DNA from: JAWWOL01 sp033851545
Lineage (GTDB): Bacteria > Actinomycetota > Actinomycetes > JAWWOL01
Direction of reading: 5' to 3'
Length of the DNA: 64,000 bases
Assembly (NCBI GenBank): GCA_033851545.1
Contig: JAWWOO010000038.1
Span: 1-64,000, forward strand
The translations under genes were made by a program, and so were the position numbers. The notes under the pieces are model-generated. The model was not told where the DNA came from and did no database searches. It saw only the letters and a list, made by a program, of their open reading frames with translations. Positions 56,434 through 64,000 of this stretch are shown here, piece by piece; position 1 is the first letter of the stretch, and each line of letters starts with the position of its first letter.

Positions 56434-57852
56434 TCAACCGCCTCCAACGCATTTGGTGTAAAGGTCCAACAGCCTGCCCGACGGGTCGTACTTGCGCTTC
56501 ACCGGCCAATAGGCCTCAGCGGGATAACGTTGCCAGAATTCGTCCTCGCTGTAAAAAGCCGTGCTGTACAAGGACTTGTGGCCGCCCAGGCGGTCGACGA
56601 GGGCCTCCACCTTGCGGTTGACCGCGCCCTCGGACTCGCCAGGCGCCAACGCAGTCGAGGACCAGAAGCCGACGTTGACGTAGAGCACGTGCGGCTTCAT
56701 CGGATAGAGCGGCCAGGTGCGGTCACCGGCCAGCCGCACCGGGCACACCCACACCGGCTCGATGCCGGTGATGGCGTCCAGCTCGCGCAGCATCTCGGGC
56801 AGCCGGCCGACCGGGATCTCGATGTCCTGCACGACGTTCTCACGCAGGGGACGGCCGGCCCTGGCGTCGAGCCGCGCCGTGACGCTCCACCGCCGCTCGA
56901 GGGCGATGATCTTCCAGTAGAACGAGCTCCGCCGGTAGCGCGCCGGCCACACCTTGCGGGCCCACCGGTTCTGGGCGCCGAACGCCCGCGAGCACCAGAA
57001 CCAGTCGGTGTCCCAGCGCCACAGGTAGTCGTGGATGGTGAGGTAGTCCTCGCGCCGGCTCTGCAGCGACCGGTAGAAGATCTTCTGGCCGGTGTAGTCG
57101 TTGCTGTAGGGCGCCGTCTCGACGAAGCGGCCAAGCGTGACGTAGGACTCCTCCTCGCGGAACCAGACCCCGTCGACGAAGTCGACCTTCTCGCCATCCC
57201 ATGCGCCGGTCTCGCAAGCAACGGCGAGCGTCTCGGTCAGCGCCTCCACGGTCGAGCACCGGACGTGCCGCAGCCTCACGTACGGCTTGACCGGGACCAG
57301 GTTGATGGTCAGCCGCAGGGCGTAGCCGACGGTGCCGTAGGAGTTGGGGAAGGTCGCGAACAGCTCGGCGTGCTCGTTGTCCGGAGTCGCGTGCACGACC
57401 TCACCCGCGCCGGTGAGGATGTCCAGGTCGAGGACCGACTCGTGCGGCAGGCCCGAGCGCCAGGACGACGCCTCGATGCCGAGCCCGGTCACCGCACCGC
57501 CCAGCGTGATCGTCGCCAGCTGGGGGACCACCTCGGGCATCAGCCCGTACGGCAGCGTCGCGTCGACCAGGTCCTCGTACGTCGTCATGCCGCCGACGCT
57601 GGCGGTGTGGTTGTCGACGTCGACCGAGAGCACCTGGCGGAACGGGGAGGCGTCCAGCCACACCCCGGTGTGCGGCTTTCGGGTGCGGAACAGGTTGGAA
57701 GTCTGCTTCGCCAGCCGGATCTTGCTCGTCGGGTCGGACTCCGCCAGCGTCCGCACCGCGTCGGCGACCGCGCGGTCATAGACAGCGCGGCGCTGGGTGG
57801 CGGCGGGGTCGTCGGTGCGGGGCGCGGCAAGATCCAAGGACGGCGCGCTCAC
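56434..57852 (-). CDS. tmsA: FAD-dependent fatty-acid reductase (TmsA/BfaA-like)
   Basis: 472 residues from GTG 57852 with GAGG eight bases upstream. FAD_binding_4 domain in the first half (SVGGMTTYEDLVDATLPYG, ATITLGGAVTGLGIEASSW, EVVHATPDNEHAELFATFPN) and a DWARF1/DHCR24-like C-terminal half. It is the usual partner of the SAM methyltransferase, reducing the 10-methylene intermediate to a 10-methyl group. The third gene, tmsC, found in some clusters, is not present. The two genes are one transcript, three bases apart. Confidence 0.85.
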   Translation of the reverse strand: MSAPSLDLAAPRTDDPAATQRRAVYDRAVADAVRTLAESDPTSKIRLAKQTSNLFRTRKPHTGVWLDASPFRQVLSVDVDNHTASVGGMTTYEDLVDATLPYGLMPEVVPQLATITLGGAVTGLGIEASSWRSGLPHESVLDLDILTGAGEVVHATPDNEHAELFATFPNSYGTVGYALRLTINLVPVKPYVRLRHVRCSTVEALTETLAVACETGAWDGEKVDFVDGVWFREEESYVTLGRFVETAPYSNDYTGQKIFYRSLQSRREDYLTIHDYLWRWDTDWFWCSRAFGAQNRWARKVWPARYRRSSFYWKIIALERRWSVTARLDARAGRPLRENVVQDIEIPVGRLPEMLRELDAITGIEPVWVCPVRLAGDRTWPLYPMKPHVLYVNVGFWSSTALAPGESEGAVNRKVEALVDRLGGHKSLYSTAFYSEDEFWQRYPAEAYWPVKRKYDPSGRLLDLYTKCVGGG

Positions 57853-57887
57853 CCGGGAGACCTCATGAGCACAGTCTATGGGCCCGG

Positions 57888-58802
57888 TCAGCGCGCCCTG
57901 GAGAGCGCCGCCAGCAGCCGGTTGAGCGGCGCGTCGAGACCCCACCGCTCGGACAGCGCGACGAGCGCCGCAGGATCGGCGGCCTGCGTCGGCAGCAGGT
58001 CGTCGAGCTCGGCGGGGACCGGGAGGTCGCACACGACGGCGACGACCGGCCTCGCGGAGACCAGGTAGTCGCGAGCCGCCAGCAGCTTGGCCCTGACGGT
58101 GGGGGAGAGCCCGTCCGCCGGCCCGTCCAGGGCCACGAGCAAGGCGTCGATGGAGCCGTACCGCTCCAGCACGCCGGCGGCCGTCTTGTCCCCAACACCA
58201 GGCACGCCCGGCAGGCCGTCGCTCGGGTCGCCCCGCAGCAGGGCGAAGTCGGCGTACGAGCGCCCCGGGATCCCGTACCGCTTGGTCACCTCGGCCTCGT
58301 CGACGGACGGCAGGTCGCGCATCCCCTTGGCCGTGTAGAGCACCCGCACCGGCTTGTCGTCGCGGACCAGCTGGAACAGGTCACGGTCTCCGGTCACGAT
58401 GTCGACCGGCCCCTGGTGGCGTACCGCCAGCGTGCCGATCACGTCGTCCGCCTCGTGCCCGATGACGCCCAGGGTGGCGATGCCGATGGCCTCCAGCACG
58501 GCGGTCAGGATCGGCACCTGCGGACTCAGCGCGTCCGGCACCTCCTCGCCACCGGCCGGCGCGACCCGGTGCGCCTTGTACGAGGGGACGGCCGCGACCC
58601 GGAACGCCGGCCGCCAGTCGGCGTCCATGCAGGCGACCAGCCGGTCCGGGCGGTATTTGCCGACGAGCATCGCGATCATGTCGACCAGCCCGCGCACCGC
58701 GTTGACCGGCGTCCCGTCCGGCGCGACGACGGTCTCGGGCACGCCGTAGAACGCCCGGAAGTACAGGGAGGCGCTGTCCAGCAGCATCAGGGTGTCGGGC
58801 AC
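57888..58802 (-). CDS. 5'-3' exonuclease (FEN/PolA-N type)
   Basis: 304 residues. Acidic metal ligands in MLLDSASLYFRAF, ACMDADWRPAFR, GHEADDVIGTLA and DIVTGDRDLFQLV; the helix-3-turn/hairpin region is DGLPGVPGVGDKTAAGVLERYG. It matches the stand-alone nuclease domain otherwise fused to DNA polymerase I, acting on flap or RNA primer ends. The same gene sits near helY in mycobacteria. The GTG start is shared in position with the family. Confidence 0.93.
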   Translation of the reverse strand: MPDTLMLLDSASLYFRAFYGVPETVVAPDGTPVNAVRGLVDMIAMLVGKYRPDRLVACMDADWRPAFRVAAVPSYKAHRVAPAGGEEVPDALSPQVPILTAVLEAIGIATLGVIGHEADDVIGTLAVRHQGPVDIVTGDRDLFQLVRDDKPVRVLYTAKGMRDLPSVDEAEVTKRYGIPGRSYADFALLRGDPSDGLPGVPGVGDKTAAGVLERYGSIDALLVALDGPADGLSPTVRAKLLAARDYLVSARPVVAVVCDLPVPAELDDLLPTQAADPAALVALSERWGLDAPLNRLLAALSRAR

Positions 58803-58844
58803 AGGCCACAGCCTGCCAGAACTGCGCGGGGATAGGCTCGGTCC

Positions 58845-59978
58845 GTGCCCTCAACCGCTGACCTTTTCCCCGCCGACCGCCTCGACAAGGCGGCCGCAGC
58901 TGCCGCGGCCGCTGGCATCGACGCGCTGCTGCTCACCCCGGGCGCGGACCTGCGCTATCTGACCGGCTACGACGCGCTGCCGCTCGAGCGGCTGACCTGC
59001 CTGGTCCTGCCGTCATCCGGCCCGGCGACCCTCGTCGTCCCGCGTCTCGAGCACCCGGCAGCAGTCGCCTCGCCCGCCGGTGACCTCGGCATCGAGATCG
59101 TCGGCTGGGGCGAGACGGAGGACCCGTACGCGGTGGTCGCCCGGCTGCTGCACGAGGCGCTCTCGACGATGCCGGACAGCCTCGGTCTCGGCAACCGGAT
59201 GTGGGCCGAGCAGGTGCTGCGATTCCGGGCCGTCATGCCCGGCGCCCTGCAGACCCTGGCCGGTGAGGTGCTGAGGAACCTGCGCATGCGCAAGTCTCCC
59301 GCTGAGGTCGAGGCGTTGCGCGAGGCTGCGGCGGCGATCGACCGGGTGCACGCGCGGATGGGGGAGTGGCTGCGGGTCGGCCGCACCGAGCGCGAGGTCG
59401 GCCGTGACATCGCCGACGCGATCGTGGCCGAGGGACACAAGACGGTGAACTTCGTCATCGTCGGATCCGGCCCGAACGGCGCCAGCCCGCACCACGACAC
59501 CGGCGAACGGGTGATCGAGGCCGGCGACCCGGTGGTCGTCGACATCGGCGGCGCGACCGCGGAGGGCTACTGCTCGGACAACACCCGGATGTACGCGGTC
59601 GGGACCCCGCCAGCGGAGTTCCTCGCCTACTACGAGGTGCTGCTGGCGGCGCAGGTCGCCGCCTGCGAAGCCGTACGCCCCGGGGTGACCCCCGAGAGCG
59701 TCGACGCCGCCGCGCGGGATCTGATCGCGGAGGCCGGCTACGGCGACTACTTCGTGCACCGTACGGGACACGGCATCGGCCTCGAGGAGCACGAGGAGCC
59801 CTACATCGTGACCGGCAACCGGGAGCCGCTCGAGGCGGGCGCGTGCTTCTCCATCGAGCCCGGCATCTATCTGCCGGGCCGGCACGGCGCCCGGATCGAG
59901 GACATCGTGGTGGCCACTGCGACGGGGGTCGAGCGGCTGAACACGATCAGCCGCGAGCTGGTCGTGCTGCCCGGCTGA
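58845..59978 (+). CDS. M24 family Xaa-Pro peptidase (PepQ/PepE-like)
   Basis: 377 residues, GTG start; TAGGCT six bases upstream. The N-terminal creatinase domain is followed by a pita-bread peptidase domain. The five metal ligands are visible: the Asp pair in VVDIGGATAEGYCSDNTRM, His in RTGHGIGLEEHEEP, and Glu in CFSIEPGIYL and ARIEDIVVA. It splits Xaa-Pro dipeptides or N-terminal Xaa-Pro bonds in the cytoplasm. It is divergent from the exonuclease gene. Confidence 0.93.
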   Translation: MPSTADLFPADRLDKAAAAAAAAGIDALLLTPGADLRYLTGYDALPLERLTCLVLPSSGPATLVVPRLEHPAAVASPAGDLGIEIVGWGETEDPYAVVARLLHEALSTMPDSLGLGNRMWAEQVLRFRAVMPGALQTLAGEVLRNLRMRKSPAEVEALREAAAAIDRVHARMGEWLRVGRTEREVGRDIADAIVAEGHKTVNFVIVGSGPNGASPHHDTGERVIEAGDPVVVDIGGATAEGYCSDNTRMYAVGTPPAEFLAYYEVLLAAQVAACEAVRPGVTPESVDAAARDLIAEAGYGDYFVHRTGHGIGLEEHEEPYIVTGNREPLEAGACFSIEPGIYLPGRHGARIEDIVVATATGVERLNTISRELVVLPG

Positions 59979-60001
59979 GCGCGACCGCGTGCCCCGAGCC
60001 G

Positions 60002-61132
60002 TCAGCGGTGCACGGAGAACCGACTCCGTGCGGGGGCCACGCCGGTCGCGACGTCAGCGGCCAGGCGTCCGACAGCAGGGGCGAACTTGGCTCCGTGCCC
60101 TGAGCAGGGCGAGACCACGGTGATGCCGTCCACTCCGTCGATGACGAAATCCTCGTCCGGGGTGTTGGTGAAGATGCAGGTGGTCCCGGCGTACGGCTCC
60201 GGCAGCAGCCCGGGATAGCTGCGCTCGACGAGAGCCACGAGACGGTCGAGAGCCGCCTCGTCGATCACCCCGTCCTGGTCCGCGGCGGATCCGATCACCT
60301 TGCCACCGTTGTACTCAGCCACCTTGTGCCCGCGGAAGCCTGCGTCGCGCCCACCGGGGAGCCCGTACGTCAACATGGCCGGCGACTGGTGGATGAAGCA
60401 CGGCCAGCTTGCGCCGGCTGCCGGCTCGAAGCCGGGTCGGTACGGGAAGTGGAAGGGCTGCTCCTGCCGGACCTGCAGCGCGGGGAACGCGGCGACGAAG
60501 CCCTCCGGTAGCGGCAGCCGGGGCAGCAGCTGCGGTAGCCAGCCGCCCGCGGCCACGACGACCCGCTCCGCCTCGAGCCACCGGCCGTCATCGGCGACCA
60601 CCCGGTAGCCCCGGGTGGTCGGCAGAACGTCGGTGACCGTCCAGTTGGTCAGCAGCTGCGCCCCGTCTCGTACGGCGAGCTCCACCATCGTCGTCACGGC
60701 GGACTCCGCGTCGATGACGCCGGCCGCCGGATGCCACAGAACTGCCGAGTCGAACCGGATCTGCGGCCACCGCGCCGAGGCTTCGTCCGCGGTGAGGAGG
60801 GTGTGTTCGACGCCTGCCTCGTCGAACACGCGGGCCAGCTGCTCGGGCCCCCGCAGGTCACCGAAGTCCAGGGCACCGGTCAGGGTGAGGAGCCGGCGGC
60901 CCGAGCGGCTCTCGAGCTCGTCCCAGCCGGTCCGGGCCTCCTGCACCAGACGGACGTAGAACGGGTCCGGGTAGCCGTACCGGAGGATCCGGGCCGAGCC
61001 GTGCGAGCTTCCGCCGTGGTGGGCGGGCACCGCTCGCTCGACCACCGTCACCTCGAGGCCCCGCCGCGCCAGCTCCCATGCGGTCGCCGCGCCGACCAGT
61101 CCGGCGCCGAGAACGAGGTAGCTCGATCCCAT
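60002..61132 (-). CDS. FAD-dependent oxidase, sarcosine/N-methyl amino acid oxidase type
   Basis: 376 residues from ATG 61132. The N-terminal dinucleotide fold is LVLGAGLVGAATAWELARRG, with GGSSHGSARILRYGYPDP following. The covalent-flavin Cys at about position 319 in AGTTCIFTNTPDEDFVID matches monomeric sarcosine oxidase and N-methyltryptophan oxidase, and SPCSGHGAKFAPAVG closes the FAD site. The substrate is an N-methyl amino acid or related amine (inference). It is 20 bases downstream of a 56-residue acidic protein gene, probably in one unit. Confidence 0.9.
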   Translation of the reverse strand: MGSSYLVLGAGLVGAATAWELARRGLEVTVVERAVPAHHGGSSHGSARILRYGYPDPFYVRLVQEARTGWDELESRSGRRLLTLTGALDFGDLRGPEQLARVFDEAGVEHTLLTADEASARWPQIRFDSAVLWHPAAGVIDAESAVTTMVELAVRDGAQLLTNWTVTDVLPTTRGYRVVADDGRWLEAERVVVAAGGWLPQLLPRLPLPEGFVAAFPALQVRQEQPFHFPYRPGFEPAAGASWPCFIHQSPAMLTYGLPGGRDAGFRGHKVAEYNGGKVIGSAADQDGVIDEAALDRLVALVERSYPGLLPEPYAGTTCIFTNTPDEDFVIDGVDGITVVSPCSGHGAKFAPAVGRLAADVATGVAPARSRFSVHR

Positions 61133-61152
61133 GGTGGGTTGCGTGGCTCGGG

Positions 61153-61323
61153 TCAGGGTTCGGTGTTCTCGCCGTCGGTGTCGTAGGTCTCGGCACGGAC
61201 GCCGGCCTCGACGTCGGCCAGCGCCTGGGCGAGGGCGGCCCGGCGCTCGGCACTGCCGGGGGCTGAGACCTCGACGACCTCGACGTCGTCCGAGTCGGCA
61301 GTCTGGTCGTTGGGCTCGGTCAT
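61153..61323 (-). CDS. 56-residue acidic protein of unknown function
   Basis: ATG 61323 with GAGAGG seven bases upstream. The product has an acidic N-terminal tail (MTEPNDQTADSDDVEVVEVS), a central helix SAERRAALAQALADVEAGVR and an acidic end YDTDGENTEP; no Cys, no membrane segment. The SD, length and immediate linkage to the oxidase gene support it as real. Its small size explains why it is easily missed. Function unknown; a partner or regulator of the oxidase is only a guess. Confidence 0.6.
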   Translation of the reverse strand: MTEPNDQTADSDDVEVVEVSAPGSAERRAALAQALADVEAGVRAETYDTDGENTEP

Positions 61324-61460
61324 TAGGCACCTCTCAGTAGGTCGGTGGGGGGAGAGCCTTCCTGTCCAGTGTGCTGCGGGGCCAGGGGCGACGCCGACGC
61401 GGGGGATCCGGTTGGAGTAAATGCGCGCCGATCCAGGTGCCGCCGACTAGATTGCGGGGC

Positions 61461-61901
61461 GTGGAGGACATCGACCGGGAGATCGTACGGCTGCTGGCCC
61501 GTGACGGCCGGATGAGTTTCACCGACCTGGGTCGGGCCACCGGGCTCTCGGTGTCCGCCGTCCACCAGCGGGTGCGCCGGCTCGAGCAGCGCGGTGTCGT
61601 CGGTGGCTACGCGGCCAAGATCGATCCTGAGGCGGTCGGCCTTCCGCTCACCGCGTTCATCTCGATCACCCCCATCGACCCGGCTGCCCCGGACGACGCA
61701 CCCGAGCGGCTGGCTCACCTCGAGGCCATCGAGGCCTGCCACTCGGTGGCCGGCCGGGAGAGCTACATCCTCAAGGTCCGGGTCCCGACGCCCGCCGCTC
61801 TCGAGCTGCTGCTGCAGCAGATCCGGGCCGCCGCCAACGTCTCGACACAGACGACGATCGTGCTCAGCACGCCGTTCGAAGGCCGGCCGCCACAGCTCTG
61901 A
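61461..61901 (+). CDS. Lrp/AsnC-family transcriptional regulator
   Basis: 146 residues, GTG with TAGATT seven bases upstream. Residues 1-60 form the winged HTH (DIDREIVRLLARDGRMSFTD, GLSVSAVHQRVRRLEQRG); residues 65-140 form the RAM ligand-binding domain (AFISITPID, ACHSVAGRESYILKVRV, TTIVLSTPFE). Such proteins sense amino acids or small metabolites. It is divergent from the oxidase unit and may control it. Confidence 0.92.
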   Translation: MEDIDREIVRLLARDGRMSFTDLGRATGLSVSAVHQRVRRLEQRGVVGGYAAKIDPEAVGLPLTAFISITPIDPAAPDDAPERLAHLEAIEACHSVAGRESYILKVRVPTPAALELLLQQIRAAANVSTQTTIVLSTPFEGRPPQL

Positions 61902-61921
61902 GGGCCACAGGCTGGAGCCAT

Positions 61922-62047
61922 TTTCCGAGAAACCATCCACCTCAGCCTCAGGTCGAGGGTTTTGGTGATCATGAGGATGCCCCGGTTGGTCCTTGATCAT
62001 CCGATCCGTCCAGCCGACACGCCGCGCCAACGGGGTTTTCTCGGAAA
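61922..62047. repeat. Inverted repeat pair enclosing about 100 bases
   Basis: tttccgagaaa at 61922-61932 is complementary to tttctcggaaa at 62037-62047. The inside contains two near copies of ttggt..gatcat (about 61963-61973 and 61986-62000). The AT-richer content and arms resemble a small non-autonomous element, but no target duplication is clear. Confidence 0.4.
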
Positions 62048-62071
62048 GTTCTGAGGACGGGCGCACCCCGT

Positions 62072-62106
62072 CTGACCTGCAGGTTTGCGCTATCGGCGCA
62101 GGTCAG
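62072..62106. other. Hairpin in the lnt upstream region
   Basis: ctgacctgc and gcaggtcag form a 9-bp stem with an inner gcgc pair. It lies just before the lnt-side promoter; it may terminate the AsnC-gene transcript or bind a regulator. Confidence 0.45.
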
Positions 62107-62113
62107 CGGGGTG

Positions 62114-62142
62114 TTGACAGCCCCCCGGGCGTGGCCGGTAGT
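62114..62142 (+). promoter_or_regulatory. Sigma-70-type promoter
   Basis: TTGACA at 62114-62119, a 17-base spacer, and GGTAGT at 62137-62142 as -10, followed by TTTTCC. It is the best -35/-10 pair in the window and points toward lnt, which would then have a 5' leader of about 330 bases. Confidence 0.5.
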
Positions 62143-62413
62143 TTTCCCCCCGTCCACCCGGAAGACGTCCTGACTTTGCGCTCTCCGTCCCCGTCGCACA
62201 CTGGTCCACGGGCATGTTCGGTCTCCTTGACCGCGATATCCCGGCGCGCCAGGTCCAGCGTTGCGCGTGGTGACGGGTCGGAGCCGCCGTCGGGGCGGAG
62301 GTGCGGCGAGTCCGGGAGGGGCCCGGGCGCCCTATAGACAACGACGTCCCGCTGGCAGCCGGCCGGCGTGACGCCGGTCCGAAGGGCGACCCGGGCCCCC
62401 TTCCCTCGCTACG

Positions 62414-62482
62414 ATGAGGCCGGTGAGCCCCGTCTGGACGAACCCGTCGTGCACGTCGCGCGCCGGCTTGGCCGCACCGTGA
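62414..62482 (+). CDS. Possible 22-codon leader ORF overlapping the lnt start
   Basis: ATG 62414 reads MRPVSPVWTNPSCTSRAGLA and stops at TGA 62480-62482, overlapping the GTG of lnt as GTGA. No strong SD precedes it. The overlap could couple translation, but chance is likely at this length. Confidence 0.2.
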   Translation: MRPVSPVWTNPSCTSRAGLAAP

Positions 62483-64000
62483 CACTGACCGGGACACTGA
62501 CCGGGACACTGGCGGGGCTGACCGGCGCCCGGAGATCGCCTCGCAAGCCCTCGGACACGACCGCCGACGCCGCCGGCCCGCCTGCACGCACCGGGCGTCT
62601 CCAGCTGGCCGGCCGCTGCCTCACGGCGCTGGTAGCTGGTCTGGCCGGATGCCTCGCCTTCCCGCCGGTCGGCTGGTGGCCGGCAGCGATCGCGTCGATC
62701 GCAGCGCTCTCCTTGCTGGTCCGCGGCACCAGCAAGCGGCTCGCGTTCGGGCTCGGAACGCTGTACGGGCTGGCCCTGTTCGTCCCGCTGCTGACCTGGA
62801 TCCGGACCATCGGCGACGACGCGTGGCTGCTGCTCTCGCTCACGCAGGCCCTCGAGCTCGGATTGCTGGCGGTCGGACTGCGCCTGGTCGCGCGGCTGCG
62901 CTGGTCGCCGATGTGGTCAGCCGGCGTCTGGATCCTCGAGGAGTACCTCCGCGGCCGCTACCCGTTGGGCGGTTTCACCTGGGGTCGCTGGGCCTACTCC
63001 CAGTCCGCAGGGCCCCTGGTGCACCTCGCGGCCTGGGGCGGTGCACCGCTGGTGAGCTTCGGCGTGGCCCTGAGCGGCTCGCTGCTGGCTACGGCAGGCC
63101 TCGGCCTGGCGGCGGTGCGCCGGGGGGCGCGACAACCGGCCAGGTTCGCCGTGGCCGCGTCCGCCGGCTCGCTCCTGGTCGTCGTGGCACCGCTGGCCAT
63201 AGGCCTGCCCACGGCGCCCCAGAGCCGCGGGGGGGTGCCGACCGTCCTCGTCGCGACGGTCCAGGGCAATGTGCCCCGGCTCGGGCTCGACCCCGGCGCT
63301 CAACGCGACGCGGTCACCGCCAACCACGTGACCGCAACGGAGGCACTGGCGGCTGACGTCGCCGCCGGCCGGCTGCCCAAGCCGGACATCGTGATCTGGC
63401 CGGAGAACGCCACGGACGTCGACCCCCGGATTGACCCTCAAGTCAACCGTGAGGTGGTTGCCGCGGTCGCGGCCAACGGGGTGCCCATGCTCGTCGGCGC
63501 CGTGCTGAACGGTCCCGGGCCGACGCACGTCTCGAACGCGGGACTGGTCTGGGACCCGGTGACCGGTCCGGGAGCGATGTACGTCAAGCGGCACCTCGTC
63601 CCGTTCGGCGAGTACATCCCCTACCGGGCCGAGCTGGGGGGACTGGTCAGCAGGTTCCGCGAGATCCCGTACGACTTCGCACCGGGCACGAGCGACGGGA
63701 CCCTCCAGCTCGGCCCGGCCAAGATCGGCGACGTGATCTGCTACGAGGTCGCGTACGACGGGCTGGTCCGCAGCAGCGTCAAGGCCGGCGCCAGGATCCT
63801 CGTCGTCCAGACCAACAATGCGACGTACGGGCGCGACGAGACCTCACAGCAGCTGGCGATGGCCCGACTGCGGGCGGTTGAGCACGGCCGTGCCGTGCTG
63901 GTGGCCGCGACCAGCGGTATCAGCGCATTCATAGGCCCGGACGGTAGGGTTCTTGACAGTTCCAAGGTCTTCACCCAGAAGGTTCTCGTCGACCGGGTCC
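62479..64000 (+). CDS. lnt: Apolipoprotein N-acyltransferase (3' part beyond window)
   Basis: At least 507 residues, open to the right edge. It adds an acyl chain to the N-terminal Cys of lipoproteins. An N-terminal polytopic region (LAFPPVGWWPAAIASIAALS, FTWGRWAYSQSAG) precedes the nitrilase domain with catalytic Glu in VIWPENATDV, Lys in YVKRHLVPFGEY and Cys in DVICYEVAYD. The start is probably GTG 62479; GTG 62449 is an alternative. The first residues are a Thr/Gly repeat encoded by a tandem DNA repeat. Stop codon and C-terminus are outside the window. Confidence 0.93.
   Translation, partial: MTLTGTLTGTLAGLTGARRSPRKPSDTTADAAGPPARTGRLQLAGRCLTALVAGLAGCLAFPPVGWWPAAIASIAALSLLVRGTSKRLAFGLGTLYGLALFVPLLTWIRTIGDDAWLLLSLTQALELGLLAVGLRLVARLRWSPMWSAGVWILEEYLRGRYPLGGFTWGRWAYSQSAGPLVHLAAWGGAPLVSFGVALSGSLLATAGLGLAAVRRGARQPARFAVAASAGSLLVVVAPLAIGLPTAPQSRGGVPTVLVATVQGNVPRLGLDPGAQRDAVTANHVTATEALAADVAAGRLPKPDIVIWPENATDVDPRIDPQVNREVVAAVAANGVPMLVGAVLNGPGPTHVSNAGLVWDPVTGPGAMYVKRHLVPFGEYIPYRAELGGLVSRFREIPYDFAPGTSDGTLQLGPAKIGDVICYEVAYDGLVRSSVKAGARILVVQTNNATYGRDETSQQLAMARLRAVEHGRAVLVAATSGISAFIGPDGRVLDSSKVFTQKVLVDRV
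62482..62517 (+). repeat. 12-base tandem repeat at the lnt N-terminus
   Basis: acactgaccggg, acactgaccggg, acactggcgggg: three in-frame units, the first two identical, encoding TLTGTLTGTLAG. Copy number could vary between strains without a frameshift. Confidence 0.75.

Larger units (their letters stand above)
61902..62478. other. Long non-coding stretch upstream of lnt
   Basis: About 575 bases without a supported gene of normal size. It holds an inverted repeat pair, a hairpin, a good promoter and a 22-codon micro-ORF touching the lnt start, each listed separately. The portion at about 62240-62400 is GC-rich with several short complementary runs and may be a structured leader, but no known riboswitch or ncRNA was recognised. 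Confidence 0.6.

Noticed and set aside
55570..58068. An 832-codon open frame on the plus strand
   Set aside because: It is antisense to the TmsA/TmsB-like pair, which have clear motifs and coupled starts; the frame has no recognisable domain.
62240..62400. GC-rich structured region that could be an ncRNA such as RNase P or 6C RNA
   Set aside because: The key conserved segments of RNase P RNA and the paired C-rich loops of 6C RNA are not present; only short complementary runs are seen.

Overview
High-GC actinobacterial chromosome. The evidence is the gene content: mycothiol ligase MshC, an F420-type LLM oxidoreductase, a complete Pup-proteasome gene set, the two-gene 10-methyl fatty acid module, GTG starts and many four-base stop/start overlaps (GTGA, ATGA). 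A Nocardioides-like or Frankia-like lineage would fit, but genus cannot be fixed from the sequence alone. Almost everything is chromosomal housekeeping; no rRNA, CRISPR array or transposase was seen.

Layout. 1-4.1 kb: the tail of an HNH/DUF222 gene, a membrane glycosyltransferase-like protein, a THUMP-like methyltransferase and an aldo/keto reductase. 4.1-10.6 kb: LLM oxidoreductase coupled to uppP, then a sugar ABC importer (binding protein, ATPase, permease) with an overlapping ROK regulator. 10.6-19.3 kb: the actinobacterial mshC neighbourhood (phosphomutase-like, DUF3090, SCO1664-type kinase-like protein, MshC), a DUF885 peptidase-like protein, PAC2, an alpha/beta hydrolase and a HAD hydrolase. 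19.3-23.5 kb: cobalamin-dependent methionine synthase metH. Its leader carries a well-formed S-adenosylhomocysteine riboswitch whose expression platform masks the metH ribosome binding site. 23.7-29.8 kb: DUF4173 membrane protein, a two-component system, DUF4012 and an Fe-S RecB-type nuclease.

29.8-54 kb is the Pup-proteasome supercluster: site-2 protease, TrmI, ferredoxin, the ATPase Mpa/ARC, dop, pup, prcB, prcA, pafA, pafB, pafC, tatA, tatC and a HelY-type helicase. Pup ends in Gly-Gly-Glu, so it is made ready for ligation. Cargo not part of the core system sits inside it: two divergent Ser/Thr kinases between mpa and dop (one with degenerate kinase motifs), two tandem Tat-exported paralogues and a 91-residue unknown protein between prcA and pafA, and an AbiEi/DUF559-like nuclease gene bracketed by two copies of a palindromic repeat between tatC and helY.

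54-64 kb: an unrecognised protein, the TmsB/TmsA-like pair for 10-methyl-branched fatty acids, a 5'-3' exonuclease, an M24 peptidase, a sarcosine-oxidase-like flavoenzyme with a 56-residue acidic protein upstream, an Lrp/AsnC regulator, a long non-coding stretch with inverted repeats and a promoter, and the 5' part of apolipoprotein N-acyltransferase (lnt), which runs off the window.

A recurring regulatory signature is a TAGNNT -10 box 6-8 bases before the start codon of at least fifteen genes, implying widespread leaderless transcription. The clearest discovery candidates are the metH SAH switch, the repeat-flanked nuclease gene and the exported paralogue pair inside the proteasome locus.
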